A DNA stretch of 42,106 nucleotides from Sinomicrobium oceani (GCF_900119185.1 NZ_FPJE01000036.1:1-42106); one strand, 5' to 3'. Counted from the stretch's first letter, positions 26,507 to 36,107 are shown. Numbers and translations are program-made. Notes: generated by a model not told the origin, from the letters alone.

Positions 26507-26587
26507 GAAGCAGTAATACATCTCATTACACCCGGCTGTATTCTATCTGTTTAGGAAACCTTCATCGCCAGGCAAACAGCATTGTTG

Positions 26588-27736
26588 TCAAGCCTTCCCC
26601 GGCTTCTTTTTTTTCCATGTCCTGTTATACCATATCAAAAAACCGGTAACAGGTAATGAGGCACAAATCAGCGATACGACAAACATCAGTATCTTACTCC
26701 CCAACCCCATAAAAGAACCTACGTGAAGATCGAAATTCATGGCCCTGACTTTCTGGGCCGTATTGAGGTCAGCCGTATCATAACTCCATAAAAAATCTCC
26801 AGTGCCCCGGTCGTAATAGCTCCAGTCGAAGTGATAGGTCCTTCCCTTTTCTTTTCTGACCTGAAAATCGTAAGGCGCGGTCTCCGAACTCCTAAACCTT
26901 ATGGAAACCATATCTGCGCCGGGAAACCTGTCAAGTACATCGATCAGTGCCCGGTCCAGAGTATGCAGGGAATCATCCTTCGCAGGGTGGGACACAGGAA
27001 TATGCTTTTCCGGTTTTTCCCCTCCACCGCTGAATGTAACGTATAAGGTATTCTCCACCCATGAAAACGTATAAACCAGTCCGGTAACAGCAAGCACCAG
27101 TGCCGGGATGAGTATGTAAAATCCCCATACGTTATGCAGATCATAGTTCAGGCGTTTAAAACGGGCATTCCATTTTACCTTTAAACTTTGCTTCAGTGTC
27201 CTTAGGTTCCATTTTCTGGGCCACCATAGTACAAGTCCGCTAAGCAAAAGAAAAACGAATATAAGCACGGAATACCCGACTACATAATGACCGGCTTTCT
27301 TTCCGAGTAGCAGATTCATGTGCAGACTGAGTATAAGCTGAAAAAATTCGTTCCGGGTATCCTCTACACGGATGACCTCTGCGGTGTAGGGGTTGACATA
27401 GACACGGTAGTAATACCGGAAATAATTCCAATGCCCTATACCATCAGGATCGACATCCATAGCTCTGAAAACCCAGCTCCTATCCGGTGCGGGAAAGAGA
27501 TCGCAACGGCTTATTTCGTATTCGGGACCCAGGGCTGCACCGGCATTATCCAACATTTCCGACAAAGGTTTCCTCCCGTCCTCAGCAGGTGTAACAAAGA
27601 GACGATCTTCATAAACCACAGCCTTGATCTCATCGACAAATACATACACACAACCGGTGAGACTTACTACCAACACAACGATTCCGGTGATAAGTCCCAG
27701 CCAGAGATGAAGCCATGCATTTAATTTCGAAAACAT
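26588..27736 (-). CDS. PepSY-associated membrane protein (iron-uptake linked)
   Basis: A 382-residue inner-membrane protein of the PepSY-associated TM family. It begins KLNAWLHLWLGLITGIVVLVVSLTGCVYVF (first helix about 9-34). It has a periplasmic PepSY-like part with conserved HMNLLLGKKAGHYVVGYSVL, a WPRKWNLRTLKQSL segment, and a final helix ending LIWYNRTWKKKKPGKA. Relatives often sit beside siderophore receptors, and some reduce ferric siderophores. Its start is 17 bp after the TonB receptor gene, so it is in the same unit. Confidence 0.88.
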   Translation of the reverse strand: MFSKLNAWLHLWLGLITGIVVLVVSLTGCVYVFVDEIKAVVYEDRLFVTPAEDGRKPLSEMLDNAGAALGPEYEISRCDLFPAPDRSWVFRAMDVDPDGIGHWNYFRYYYRVYVNPYTAEVIRVEDTRNEFFQLILSLHMNLLLGKKAGHYVVGYSVLIFVFLLLSGLVLWWPRKWNLRTLKQSLKVKWNARFKRLNYDLHNVWGFYILIPALVLAVTGLVYTFSWVENTLYVTFSGGGEKPEKHIPVSHPAKDDSLHTLDRALIDVLDRFPGADMVSIRFRSSETAPYDFQVRKEKGRTYHFDWSYYDRGTGDFLWSYDTADLNTAQKVRAMNFDLHVGSFMGLGSKILMFVVSLICASLPVTGFLIWYNRTWKKKKPGKA

Positions 27737-27752
27737 AAACCGTGGTCTTTAA

Positions 27753-30362
27753 TTAAAACGAATAGGTAAAGTTAAGACTCGCCCGCGTTCCGTATCCCAT
27801 ATAGTAACGGTCGTTGTGTGCACTGTACTGACTGTAAAAAGGATAATAGGAATTATTAAAAAGGTTTTCAACACCCAGGCTGCATTTAAAGGCTTCCGTA
27901 ATTTTGAAGGTACTATTCAGGTTAAAAAGGTTCACCGAATGCACCGGTCCTTCTCCCGTACGGTACATCCCGTTTTCCTGTGGTGCAAAACGATCTCGAT
28001 GCCCGGTATACACCCAGAACAATTGTATCTTAAAACGGTCTGACGGCTTATACTGTACGTTTGCCGTAGCCTTGGGCGGTGCTATACGGGAGTACCCCAG
28101 GAACACTCTACTCCCGTCTTCCTGCTCGGCCTTACCTTCTACATAAGCATAGGTAGCCCCGAGAGACCATTGCGGGTTGATATGGGCATCGGCTGTGAAC
28201 TCAAAACCGTGTATACGCTCCGGAGCTCTTTTGGGAATGAGCGTTCCGTATTCGTTGGCCACAAGATTGGCGCCGAGTTTTGAAGTGCTCACATAAAAAG
28301 CCCCCGTAAGATGAAATACGGAAAAACGGCTGTCTGCTCCAACCTCATAATTATTGGTAATAATGGCATCTGTTTTAAGGTCGGACAGCGTACTTTCTTC
28401 GGCGGCACGCACTACTCTCCCCAGTTCGTTCAGACCGAAGGCCTGGGAAAAACTCACAAACGGATTGAAATAATCAAACCTGGTGTATCGCAGCCCGGCA
28501 TTGAACATCGTAGCCTTGTAATTTATGGTTCCACCGGTTACGCCAATACTGCCTTCCCCGTCGGGCCCCTTAGGGAGCGTCTGAAAATCTTTGACCTTTA
28601 CACTAGCATTTTCATAACGCAAACCACCTTTAAATACAAAATCATCCCATAGTGTAGCCTTTACCTGCAGATACGGGGCAACATTGGTCATATCCATATC
28701 CGGAACATACACCCGGCCGTCGAGCAGGGGCTGGCTGGTAACGTCCCCCAGAATATCCGCTCCATAAACTACGTTCCCGGTAACCTTTTGGCCAAACTGC
28801 CACGGGGTATGCAGGTTCAGGCGCAATCCCTTTTTGATGGAACTGATCTGCGACTGTCCCGGTCCGTACCAGCCGGAGGCACTTTCTATATAGCGGTTGG
28901 TAGAAAGAAAGCGGTTATAGTAGGCCGAAAATTCCATAGAAGTATCCCCGAAAAGATCGTCATGCCTGTAACTGAGATATACATTATGATTCTGAGGAGT
29001 TCCTGAAGGTGCCCCGGGGTTTTCTCCTTTTACACCGTATGCAGGACGCTCCGGATACGTACCGGGCTGGTTGATATAATCGGTATCCTGCATACTCCTG
29101 AAGTAATTATAAGCTACCGTCAGTTTGGCCGAGGGTGTAAAGTCGTATGCTGCCTTCGCATATACATTGGCAGAGTACGATTCGGAAAGTCCGTCGTCAT
29201 AAGCCAGAACGTTACCATCACCATCCCTGAATATACCTATGGAATTATACGTTCCGCTGACTACATAAGAAAATTTATCCAGCTTTCCGTTGAATAGCTG
29301 AGATACACGATATCCCAGTGAGTTCGAAGGGTGAAAAACATGCCCGGACGCTCCGACCAGGGTTTGCCCGCTTATTTTCTTATCGGATTCCGGATTTTTA
29401 GTAATATAATTGATAATACCTCCTCCGGAACCGTTACCGTAGATAGATGTAGCTCCTTTTATAACTTCCACCCTACGGATCACCATAGGGTCAAGCGAAC
29501 GGATGTCCCGGTTTCCATTGAGTAAAGGAGTCGACTGCGGAATACCGTCAATCAGTACCAATACACTCCTTCCCCGTAGCGTCTGTCCTGAATTTGTTGC
29601 CTTATTGCTGGTAGGCCCCAGACCCGGTATGGTAAAACTTAGAATATCACTGATCGACGTATTGATGTTCATCTGATCTTCGATATCCCCGGCTCCCAGA
29701 ATCGTCACGGAAGAAGGTACTTCATCAATACTCTCTTTTACCCTTCCGGCAGTAACCACCACTTCCGAAAGATGGTTGTTCTGGGTAAGCATAACATCGA
29801 GAGTCACTGTCTGTCCGCTAAAAACATCGACCTGGGCAGACGCTTTGTTAAATCCTACGGCACTGATGTTTACCTTCCTGTTTCCGGCTTCCACATCATG
29901 CATGACATATACCCCTTCCTCGTCTGTATGGGCCGAATTGGTATTCGATATACTTACAAAAGCATAAGGCACAGGCAACCCGTCATCTCCCCGTACCACA
30001 CCTCGTATCGTCCCGAATCCTCTCCGGGGTTGCAGACGTATCTGGCGCCCGTCCACCCGGATTCCCCCGGCCTGTGTACCGAGGATATCCCGGAGCACTT
30101 GTTGCAACCGGACACCCTGATAGGATACCGTTACTCTTTTTTCGAGATCGATCATATCCGGGCTGTAACTGAATTCGTATCCTGTTTGTTCTTCTATAGC
30201 ATCCAGTACCTGTTTTACAGTCACTTCTTCCATACGCAGATCGAGGTTTTTATCGAGAATTTTCTCCTGGGCACTTGCAGAGGTCAGCGCCATAAAGTAC
30301 AATAGTACAATGACGGGTAACTGATAGTTCAATGTAAAAAGTCGTATTAAAAAAGAATTCAT
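27753..30362 (-). CDS. FecA-like TonB-dependent siderophore receptor
   Basis: An 869-residue outer-membrane receptor. The order is signal peptide (1-31), STN signalling domain (about 35-110, with VTVKQVLDAIEEQTGYEF), carboxypeptidase-like beta-sandwich (about 115-200), plug (about 205-325, with VVVTAGR and NGSGGGIINYITKNPES) and a beta barrel ending SLNFTYSF. STN domains pass ligand binding to a FecR anti-sigma, and fecR and fecI genes lie directly upstream. The ligand is probably a ferric siderophore, which is inference. SusC-like features and a SusD partner are absent. Confidence 0.93.
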   Translation of the reverse strand: MNSFLIRLFTLNYQLPVIVLLYFMALTSASAQEKILDKNLDLRMEEVTVKQVLDAIEEQTGYEFSYSPDMIDLEKRVTVSYQGVRLQQVLRDILGTQAGGIRVDGRQIRLQPRRGFGTIRGVVRGDDGLPVPYAFVSISNTNSAHTDEEGVYVMHDVEAGNRKVNISAVGFNKASAQVDVFSGQTVTLDVMLTQNNHLSEVVVTAGRVKESIDEVPSSVTILGAGDIEDQMNINTSISDILSFTIPGLGPTSNKATNSGQTLRGRSVLVLIDGIPQSTPLLNGNRDIRSLDPMVIRRVEVIKGATSIYGNGSGGGIINYITKNPESDKKISGQTLVGASGHVFHPSNSLGYRVSQLFNGKLDKFSYVVSGTYNSIGIFRDGDGNVLAYDDGLSESYSANVYAKAAYDFTPSAKLTVAYNYFRSMQDTDYINQPGTYPERPAYGVKGENPGAPSGTPQNHNVYLSYRHDDLFGDTSMEFSAYYNRFLSTNRYIESASGWYGPGQSQISSIKKGLRLNLHTPWQFGQKVTGNVVYGADILGDVTSQPLLDGRVYVPDMDMTNVAPYLQVKATLWDDFVFKGGLRYENASVKVKDFQTLPKGPDGEGSIGVTGGTINYKATMFNAGLRYTRFDYFNPFVSFSQAFGLNELGRVVRAAEESTLSDLKTDAIITNNYEVGADSRFSVFHLTGAFYVSTSKLGANLVANEYGTLIPKRAPERIHGFEFTADAHINPQWSLGATYAYVEGKAEQEDGSRVFLGYSRIAPPKATANVQYKPSDRFKIQLFWVYTGHRDRFAPQENGMYRTGEGPVHSVNLFNLNSTFKITEAFKCSLGVENLFNNSYYPFYSQYSAHNDRYYMGYGTRASLNFTYSF

Positions 30363-30415
30363 ATTTTTGATTACTTGCGATTATTTTATGTGTCTTGCAT
30401 AATGGTTGCGATAAG

Positions 30416-30448
30416 CCCGGTAACGGCGTTTGGCGACAAGTTACCGGG
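30416..30448 (-). promoter_or_regulatory. Inverted repeat between fecR and fecA genes
   Basis: CCCGGTAAC (30416-30424) and GTTACCGGG (30440-30448) form a perfect 9-bp stem with a 15-nt loop. On the plus strand it is followed by TGTTTTTAT; on the transcribed minus strand there is no T-run. It may be an operator or an mRNA-processing hairpin separating regulator and receptor expression. Confidence 0.5.
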
Positions 30449-30506
30449 TGTTTTTATAGCTGGAGCAGCCGGTTATTCTATGAGGTATTGTACATTTTGG
30501 TATATT

Positions 30507-31478
30507 TTATAAATAAACAAAGACTTCTTTTTGCCGGATATCATAACTGACATTCAGCAAGTAGGACAGGTTATCCATAAAAGCATGGAGCGTCTGCTTC
30601 GGAAAGCGTCCTTTGATCCTGACCTTCTCCAATTCGGGATTTTTTACAGTCATTCTTATTCCGTACCAACGTTCTATGACGGGAATCGCTTCTTCAAGCA
30701 ACAGGTTATCGAACTTCAGGACCCCATCCATCCATTCCGTTACATCGTTATCTTTTACCTTTTCCTCGTACAGGGTGTCATTGCCCAGGAGAACAGCGCG
30801 ATCATACTTTTCCAGAAAAAGAACCTGTGTCGTGTCTATCCCAGAAAAGGCGACCTTACCATGGTTTACGGTAATCTCACTGTTTTTTTCTTCTTCAAAA
30901 TCCCGAAGATTAAATTCCGTGCCTAAAACCTTGGTCCGGGTACGGGAAGTCCTTACCAGGAAAGGATGTTCCGGGTCTTTGGCGACACGAAAAAAACCTT
31001 CCCCATGAAGTTCTACCATACGCTCTTTTTCCATGAAACGTTCCGGAAAACGGAAAGTACTCCCGGAATTCAGATGAACCGTAGTACTGTCTGAAAGAAT
31101 AAGGGTTATTTTTTGTCCGTAAGGCACTGATACTTCCCGATAGACAGGTTGTTCCGTCTCTTCCGCAAAGAAGTTTGAATATTCAGGAGCCACATAATAA
31201 CAGCACAAAAATATTATGACCACCGCGGCAGCCATAAGTGCTTTCACCGAAGACGATAAACGATTTTTTTTTCTGATGGAACTCTGTGTACTCTCCTGTA
31301 TTTTTTCAAACAGTGCTTTACGCATCCGTTTTTCTTCGGTTTCCCTGTCTATATAATCCGGGAGCTTATATTCCTCCGAAGGTGCTCCCTGCTTCAGCCA
31401 CTGCTCTACTTTTTCGACCTCTGTTACGGAACATTTTCCCTCGCTGTAGCGCCGTAGTATTTCGGAATCCAACTCCAT
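30507..31478 (-). CDS. FecR-family anti-sigma factor
   Basis: A 323-residue protein. A cytoplasmic N-terminal anti-sigma region (1-75) is followed by one transmembrane helix (about 79-97, VKALMAAAVVIIFLCCYYV). The periplasmic FecR domain has VPYGQKITLILSDSTTVHLNSGSTF and HGEGFFRVAKDPEHPFLV, then a C-terminal DUF4974-type domain with FDNLLLEEAIPVIERWYG. It relays the signal from the receptor's STN domain to the ECF sigma factor encoded 122 bp upstream. Confidence 0.95.
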   Translation of the reverse strand: MELDSEILRRYSEGKCSVTEVEKVEQWLKQGAPSEEYKLPDYIDRETEEKRMRKALFEKIQESTQSSIRKKNRLSSSVKALMAAAVVIIFLCCYYVAPEYSNFFAEETEQPVYREVSVPYGQKITLILSDSTTVHLNSGSTFRFPERFMEKERMVELHGEGFFRVAKDPEHPFLVRTSRTRTKVLGTEFNLRDFEEEKNSEITVNHGKVAFSGIDTTQVLFLEKYDRAVLLGNDTLYEEKVKDNDVTEWMDGVLKFDNLLLEEAIPVIERWYGIRMTVKNPELEKVRIKGRFPKQTLHAFMDNLSYLLNVSYDIRQKEVFVYL

Positions 31479-31600
31479 AGTTTTGCGGTTTACTATACCA
31501 ATAGTTCCACAAGCCGCAAAAAACCCTTAGTCCCTTCGGGAAAAATTAAAGTGTATACGGAAAAAGCGTGCTTTGGGTGAATAAATACCGGAAAAAGGAA

Positions 31601-32158
31601 CTAAAATCCGAGCTGTCGTATCCTGCCCTTCAGAAATTTCAACGCCTTGGAGAGGTGCGCTTCTACGGTTTTCTCGGAAAGGTCCAGTTTCAGGGCAATC
31701 TCCCTGATCTTCAAACCTTCGTTCCTACTCATTACATAGACCTGGCGGCTGCGATTCGGAAGTTCTGCTGTGATCAGCCGTAACTGCCATTGAAGGTCCT
31801 TATACAGGATATATTCCTGTGTGTTGCAGGTTTCGTTACGGACACCTTGCCCTACATCGGATATCTTTTTTTCAGCATAGGCTTTATCCCTGTAATATTT
31901 CGCGATTTTCAACCGGGCGCCGCTAAAGAGATAATGTCCGATATTGGTTTTGATCTCTACTTTTTTCCGGCGTTCCCAAAGCGATAAAAAAAGATCCTGA
32001 ACCATTTCTCTCGATCCTTCATCATCGTTCGTGTGAGATAGACAAAAAGCAAACAGCTTTTCCCAATATCGGCCGAATAATTCGTTGAACAATCCTTCGT
32101 TCAGCCAATTCTTGGTACTGTTATTCTGAAAATATAATCTGTCCGCTTTGTTTTTCAT
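31601..32158 (-). CDS. FecI-type ECF RNA polymerase sigma factor
   Basis: A 185-residue sigma-70 family protein. Region 2 (about 20-95) contains FAFCLSHTNDDEGSREMVQDLFLSLWERR. Region 4 (about 125-180) contains MSRNEGLKIREIALKLDLSEKTVEAHLSKALK, the Bacteroidota FecI pattern. It probably activates the iron-receptor genes downstream. It has a consensus promoter only a few bases upstream of its ATG, so it is also transcribed by the housekeeping polymerase. Confidence 0.95.
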   Translation of the reverse strand: MKNKADRLYFQNNSTKNWLNEGLFNELFGRYWEKLFAFCLSHTNDDEGSREMVQDLFLSLWERRKKVEIKTNIGHYLFSGARLKIAKYYRDKAYAEKKISDVGQGVRNETCNTQEYILYKDLQWQLRLITAELPNRSRQVYVMSRNEGLKIREIALKLDLSEKTVEAHLSKALKFLKGRIRQLGF

Positions 32159-32169
32159 GGTTACGAATG

Positions 32170-32177
32170 CAAATATA
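32170..32177 (-). promoter_or_regulatory. Promoter -7 element of the ECF sigma gene
   Basis: On the minus strand TATATTTG matches TAnnTTTG; TTAG at 32198-32201 is a partial -33 match with a 20-nt spacer. Transcription would begin about 5 nt before the ATG, giving an extremely short or leaderless mRNA. Confidence 0.6.
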
Positions 32178-32275
32178 TATTTTTAAAAAGACTTATTCTA
32201 AATAAAGTTTTTTATCATTGGTATCACACCTACTTTCAGCTTTCAGAATATCAATAATTTATTTATCTTGTAGAC

Positions 32276-32860
32276 ATGTATAGAGTATATTTTGAGAATT
32301 TCCGACAAAAAGTTGCGCTGACCGAGGAAGAGCAGGAACTTATTCAGGCGCATCTCATGACCAGGAAAATCCGGAAAAAGCTATATATTCTTCGGGAAAA
32401 GGATATATGTAAATTTGTTGTTTTTGTCGAAAAAGGACTTTTAAAATCATATTCTACCGGAGAAAACGGAGCCGAACACATCATACAATTTGCTCCTGAA
32501 AACCAGTTTATCCTGGACATCTACAGCTTTCTTACCGGTGAGCAGGCCACTTATAACATCCAGGCTGTAGAAGATTCGGAACTTATTATTATCTCGAAAT
32601 CTTCTCATGAAACCCTGCTGAAGAAAAGTCACAAATATGAAACTTTCGTACGAATACTTGTTACCGATGCCTATATAGAGCTGCAACAAAGACTTAACGC
32701 CAATATTTCCCTGCACCCTGATGAACTTTATATTGCTTTTATGCACAAGTATGCCCATATCGCCCAACGGGTACCCCAACACATGATAGCATCCTATCTC
32801 GGGCTTGCCCCGGAAACACTGAGCCGGATCCGGAGAAAGATTGCCGGAAGGAATTCGTGA
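32276..32860 (+). CDS. Crp/Fnr-family transcription regulator
   Basis: A 194-residue protein with an N-terminal cyclic-nucleotide-binding-like beta roll (about 20-115, with FVVFVEKGLLKSYS and FILDIYSFLTGEQA) and a C-terminal winged-helix segment, VPQHMIASYLGLAPETLSRIRRKI. Fnr-type iron-sulfur cysteines are absent (a single Cys, in DICKFV), so it is probably not an oxygen-sensing Fnr. It is divergent from the iron sigma gene and heads a set of redox genes on the same strand, which it may control. Confidence 0.9.
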   Translation: MYRVYFENFRQKVALTEEEQELIQAHLMTRKIRKKLYILREKDICKFVVFVEKGLLKSYSTGENGAEHIIQFAPENQFILDIYSFLTGEQATYNIQAVEDSELIIISKSSHETLLKKSHKYETFVRILVTDAYIELQQRLNANISLHPDELYIAFMHKYAHIAQRVPQHMIASYLGLAPETLSRIRRKIAGRNS

Positions 32861-32945
32861 TCGTCCCGAAAAATATTATTTCTTGACGAGAGTCATTGGT
32901 ACACGTAAGGATCTTGCAGAGTTTTGTCAAACGGAAACCCAAATT

Positions 32946-33614
32946 ATGAGAACGAAACAACATATAGCTATCATAGGGGCTACGGGAAGCATGGGCTCTG
33001 CTATATCCAAAAGCCTTTGCAGGGGCAATTACAGATTGTTACTCTGCGGACAGGACACTAAAAAAACAGAAAAACTGCTCGCCGAGATCAGGAGAGACTA
33101 CCACAACGCCGATGTTACTATCGCTCCTTGTATTAAAGAAGCCTCTTGGGAAGCAGAAATTATAATTCTCGCAGTACCTTGTTGTACGGAAAAGGAAATA
33201 GCGGAAAGAATACGGAAAGTGGTAAATCAGAAAATTATAATCAGCCTGACCAATCCGGTTCACAAAGACCTGAAAAGCATGGTTACCGATGTCAATAGCA
33301 GTGCTACCGAAGCACTGCAACAGCTATTACCCTATGCGAAAGTCATCAAGGCATTCTGTACGACTTTTGCTGCGGATTTCGAAACTCCCGTCATCGATGG
33401 CAACCGATTTGATGCCTTCATTGCAGGCAACGATACCGAAGCGCTTGAGAATGTATCCGAACTGATAAGCTGCTCGGGATTCAACCCTGTCATTGTCGGT
33501 GACCTTTCTGCCAGCCAGACCTTAGAAAGAATGCAGTTCCTCCTTATCCAGCTCGATCTGAAAATGATTATGGCCGAAAAGCAGGCTGGAAAATCTTACA
33601 TCATTAATTCTTAA
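32946..33614 (+). CDS. NADPH-binding oxidoreductase, F420-dependent reductase-like
   Basis: A protein of about 222 residues beginning MRTKQHIAIIGATGSMGSAISKSL. The frame is open from 32841, overlapping the regulator, but homology to the Rossmann nucleotide-binding motif (GATGSMGSA) fits the ATG at 32946. Later motifs are IIILAVPCCTEKEIAE and IIISLTNPV, as in the NADPH-dependent F420 reductase family. Bacteroidota usually lack F420, so the substrate is probably different. It lies 18 bp ahead of a YceI gene. Confidence 0.75.
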   Translation: MRTKQHIAIIGATGSMGSAISKSLCRGNYRLLLCGQDTKKTEKLLAEIRRDYHNADVTIAPCIKEASWEAEIIILAVPCCTEKEIAERIRKVVNQKIIISLTNPVHKDLKSMVTDVNSSATEALQQLLPYAKVIKAFCTTFAADFETPVIDGNRFDAFIAGNDTEALENVSELISCSGFNPVIVGDLSASQTLERMQFLLIQLDLKMIMAEKQAGKSYIINS

Positions 33615-33632
33615 CCTTTAAATTTTAACCTT

Positions 33633-34214
33633 ATGAAAAAGTTAGTTGTCATTGCTATCGCTTTTCTCACTTTAAGCGCATTTACTACTATAGGTAACAC
33701 TTGGAAAAGCGACCCGCCACATACCCAGCTCGGATTTACCGTTACCCATCTTGGCATTAACGATATCTCCGGAGCATTTGAAGATGTATCTATCACCCTC
33801 AATGCCAAGGGAGAAGACCTTAGAGATGCTGCGTTTAGCCTGGTTGCTCAAACGGTATCTGTAGACACCAGGGTAGACGCCAGAAACAATCACCTGAAAA
33901 GTACCGATTTCTTTAATGCGGAAAAATATCCTGAAATGAGCTTTACAAGTACGGAGATAAAAAAGGAAGGAAACAACAGGTATTCCCTCACCGGAGAGCT
34001 CAGTCTTCACGGTATTACCAAAACCGTACATCTCAATGTTCTCGACAGGGGTCTGGTAACAAACCCGATGAGCAATAAGGAAACCCGGGGAATCCAGGTT
34101 AGCGGTACTATAAAACGTTCTGACTTCGGGATAGGAGAAAAATTTCCGGAAGCCGTGATCAGCGATGAAGTACGTATTATTGCGAATGCCGAATTCCTTC
34201 AGGACGAAAATTAA
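33633..34214 (+). CDS. YceI-family periplasmic protein
   Basis: A 193-residue protein with a signal peptide (MKKLVVIAIAFLTLSAFTTI) and the YceI lipocalin-like barrel: WKSDPPHTQLGFTVTHLGI at the start, then HLKSTDFFNAEKYPEMSFTS and LTGELSLHGITKTV. Family members bind isoprenoids such as polyprenyl or ubiquinone-like lipids in the periplasm. It is co-directional with the oxidoreductase and dioxygenase genes around it. Confidence 0.95.
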   Translation: MKKLVVIAIAFLTLSAFTTIGNTWKSDPPHTQLGFTVTHLGINDISGAFEDVSITLNAKGEDLRDAAFSLVAQTVSVDTRVDARNNHLKSTDFFNAEKYPEMSFTSTEIKKEGNNRYSLTGELSLHGITKTVHLNVLDRGLVTNPMSNKETRGIQVSGTIKRSDFGIGEKFPEAVISDEVRIIANAEFLQDEN

Positions 34215-34292
34215 AAAAAACCACGAAAGAATATCAAACCCGGTATGCCATTCCGGGTTTTGAATTTTGTGTCCCCATAACCTGATCATAAT

Positions 34293-35174
34293 ATGGATCG
34301 AAAAAACTTTATCAAATCCGTAATGGCGGGAGCTGCCGGAGAGTCTTCCCTCTCTTCCTTCCATACCCTGACCTCGGGGCTCAAAGAGAACGGAAAAGTG
34401 ATGCCTGTACTTTTTATAGGCCACGGTTCGCCTATGAATGGCATAGAAAATAACGAGTTTTCAAACGGCTGGAAAAAAACAGCTGAAGCACTCCCTACCC
34501 CAACGGCGATTCTCGTGATCTCCGCACACTGGTATACGAAAGGAACCCGGGTTACCACCATGGATTTTCCTGAGACCATTCACGATTTCGGGGGATTTCC
34601 CGAAGCGCTTTACGACGTACAATATCCGGCTCCAGGAAGTCCGGAACTGGCTAAAGAAACTTCTGAACTCATCCGGTCCGCATCTGTCATTCCCGACCAC
34701 GAATGGGGACTCGATCACGGGGCCTGGGTCATTACCAGGCACATGTATCCGGATGCCGACATCCCCATAGTACAGCTTAGTATCGATTATTCCAAGCCAC
34801 CCGAATATCACTACAGCCTCGGAAAAGAACTTTATAAACTGCGTAAAAAAGGAGTATTGATCCTCGGCAGTGGAAACATGGTGCACAACCTAAGAATGAT
34901 AGCATGGGATAAAATGGAAGGTACGTACGGTTACGACTGGGCACTGGAACTCAACGAGACCTTTAAAAACCGGATCGCTACAAAAGATCACCGTTCGCTC
35001 ATAGCTTACGACACCCTGGGAGAAGCTGCAAAAATAGCCATCCCTACACCGGAACACTATCTCCCCCTGCTATACACTCTGGGGTTACAGGACAGTAAAG
35101 ACGAAACCTCGTTCTTTAACGATAAGGCCGTGGCCGGATCGCTTACCATGACTTCTGTGAAGATCGGACGTTAA
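34293..35174 (+). CDS. ygiD: LigB/YgiD-like extradiol dioxygenase
   Basis: A 293-residue protein of the 4,5-DOPA extradiol dioxygenase family. Expected metal ligands are in PVLFIGHGSPMN, VISAHWYTKG, GLDHGAWVI and LGSGNMVHNLR. The first 30 residues (DRKNFIKSVMAGAAG) look like a leader with a weak Tat-like pattern lacking the double arginine. The enzyme opens catechol rings such as DOPA in vitro; its natural substrate in this group is uncertain. It lies 78 bp after the YceI gene. Confidence 0.9.
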   Translation: MDRKNFIKSVMAGAAGESSLSSFHTLTSGLKENGKVMPVLFIGHGSPMNGIENNEFSNGWKKTAEALPTPTAILVISAHWYTKGTRVTTMDFPETIHDFGGFPEALYDVQYPAPGSPELAKETSELIRSASVIPDHEWGLDHGAWVITRHMYPDADIPIVQLSIDYSKPPEYHYSLGKELYKLRKKGVLILGSGNMVHNLRMIAWDKMEGTYGYDWALELNETFKNRIATKDHRSLIAYDTLGEAAKIAIPTPEHYLPLLYTLGLQDSKDETSFFNDKAVAGSLTMTSVKIGR

Positions 35175-35183
35175 AACAACGAT

Positions 35184-36107
35184 TCAACCCGGTACTATCG
35201 AAGCCTTGAATTGCTGGGGTGTCATCAATTCCATTTTTTTGAACTGCCTGTTAAAATAACTGGTATTATTAAAACCAGACTTGAAGGCGATCTCCGATAT
35301 GCGGAGTTCTTTTGATTCTTTGATCAGCTTTTTTGAAAATCTGATTTTCTCCGAATTGATGTAATCGATCGGTGAGACCCCCAGTGTGCTTTTAAATTTC
35401 TTGTGGAAGTGTGATACACTCATACAGGCTTTCCTGGCCAGTATATCTACGGAAATTTCCTTATCGGTGAGATTTTGCTTGATATACTTGATCACCATTC
35501 CAATTCGGGTATCATTAAAAACATCATCGTCCGTATTTTTCAGTAAAAAGGCTTTCGCTTTGGTTTGCAATAGCCTTACGATCAGCTCCTGTATCATCAG
35601 GTCCAGTAATATGTCCTTGGAGACCTCATTTTTGGTAAAGGTGTAAACCAGGCGTTTCACCAGGTAATCCACTTCGATATTGTGTAAGAGATGAGAAGCG
35701 GTACTGTCGAGTGCCCAGTTATGACTTTCCTTCTCCACGGCTATATCGGCGTTGAACCGCTCTACGACCTCCGTGATCTTTTCGGTATCTATTCCGAGGG
35801 TGAGACATTGCGTCGGATTATTTTTCCGTGCAAGCGGAAAATCGATCACCATTTCCTTTCCCGCCGGCATCACTACCGATTCGCCCGGAAAAAAATCAAA
35901 AGAAGACATGCCCTCAATATGCATTACTTTCTTACCGGTGAGCATACTCGCAATAACAGGAAAGTCGAACCGCAATGCGATCTTCTCGGCATACTCGTGC
36001 GTCTCGTAAATATTCAGTTCTGCATAATCCGCACTGTACGTAGTTTTATTCTCTACCAATGTAGTAAGTTTTCTACTGCTTTTATGATGCTTTAGTAAAT
36101 GGTTCAT
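35184..36107 (-). CDS. AraC-family transcription regulator
   Basis: A 307-residue protein. The N-terminal half is the AraC-type effector domain (FDFFPGESVVMPAGKEMVIDFPLA), and the C-terminal 100 residues carry two helix-turn-helix motifs (ISVDILARKACMSVSHFHKKFK and RISEIAFKSGFNNTSYFNRQFKK). It is divergent from an aldehyde dehydrogenase gene with a 220-bp intergenic region containing a perfect palindrome. It is probably the regulator of that gene. The effector is unknown, possibly an aldehyde or alcohol. Confidence 0.93.
   Translation of the reverse strand: MNHLLKHHKSSRKLTTLVENKTTYSADYAELNIYETHEYAEKIALRFDFPVIASMLTGKKVMHIEGMSSFDFFPGESVVMPAGKEMVIDFPLARKNNPTQCLTLGIDTEKITEVVERFNADIAVEKESHNWALDSTASHLLHNIEVDYLVKRLVYTFTKNEVSKDILLDLMIQELIVRLLQTKAKAFLLKNTDDDVFNDTRIGMVIKYIKQNLTDKEISVDILARKACMSVSHFHKKFKSTLGVSPIDYINSEKIRFSKKLIKESKELRISEIAFKSGFNNTSYFNRQFKKMELMTPQQFKASIVPG

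Noticed and set aside
32841-32945. First 35 residues of the oxidoreductase frame
   Set aside because: They overlap the Crp/Fnr gene end and precede the Rossmann motif without homology; the ATG at 32946 fits better.
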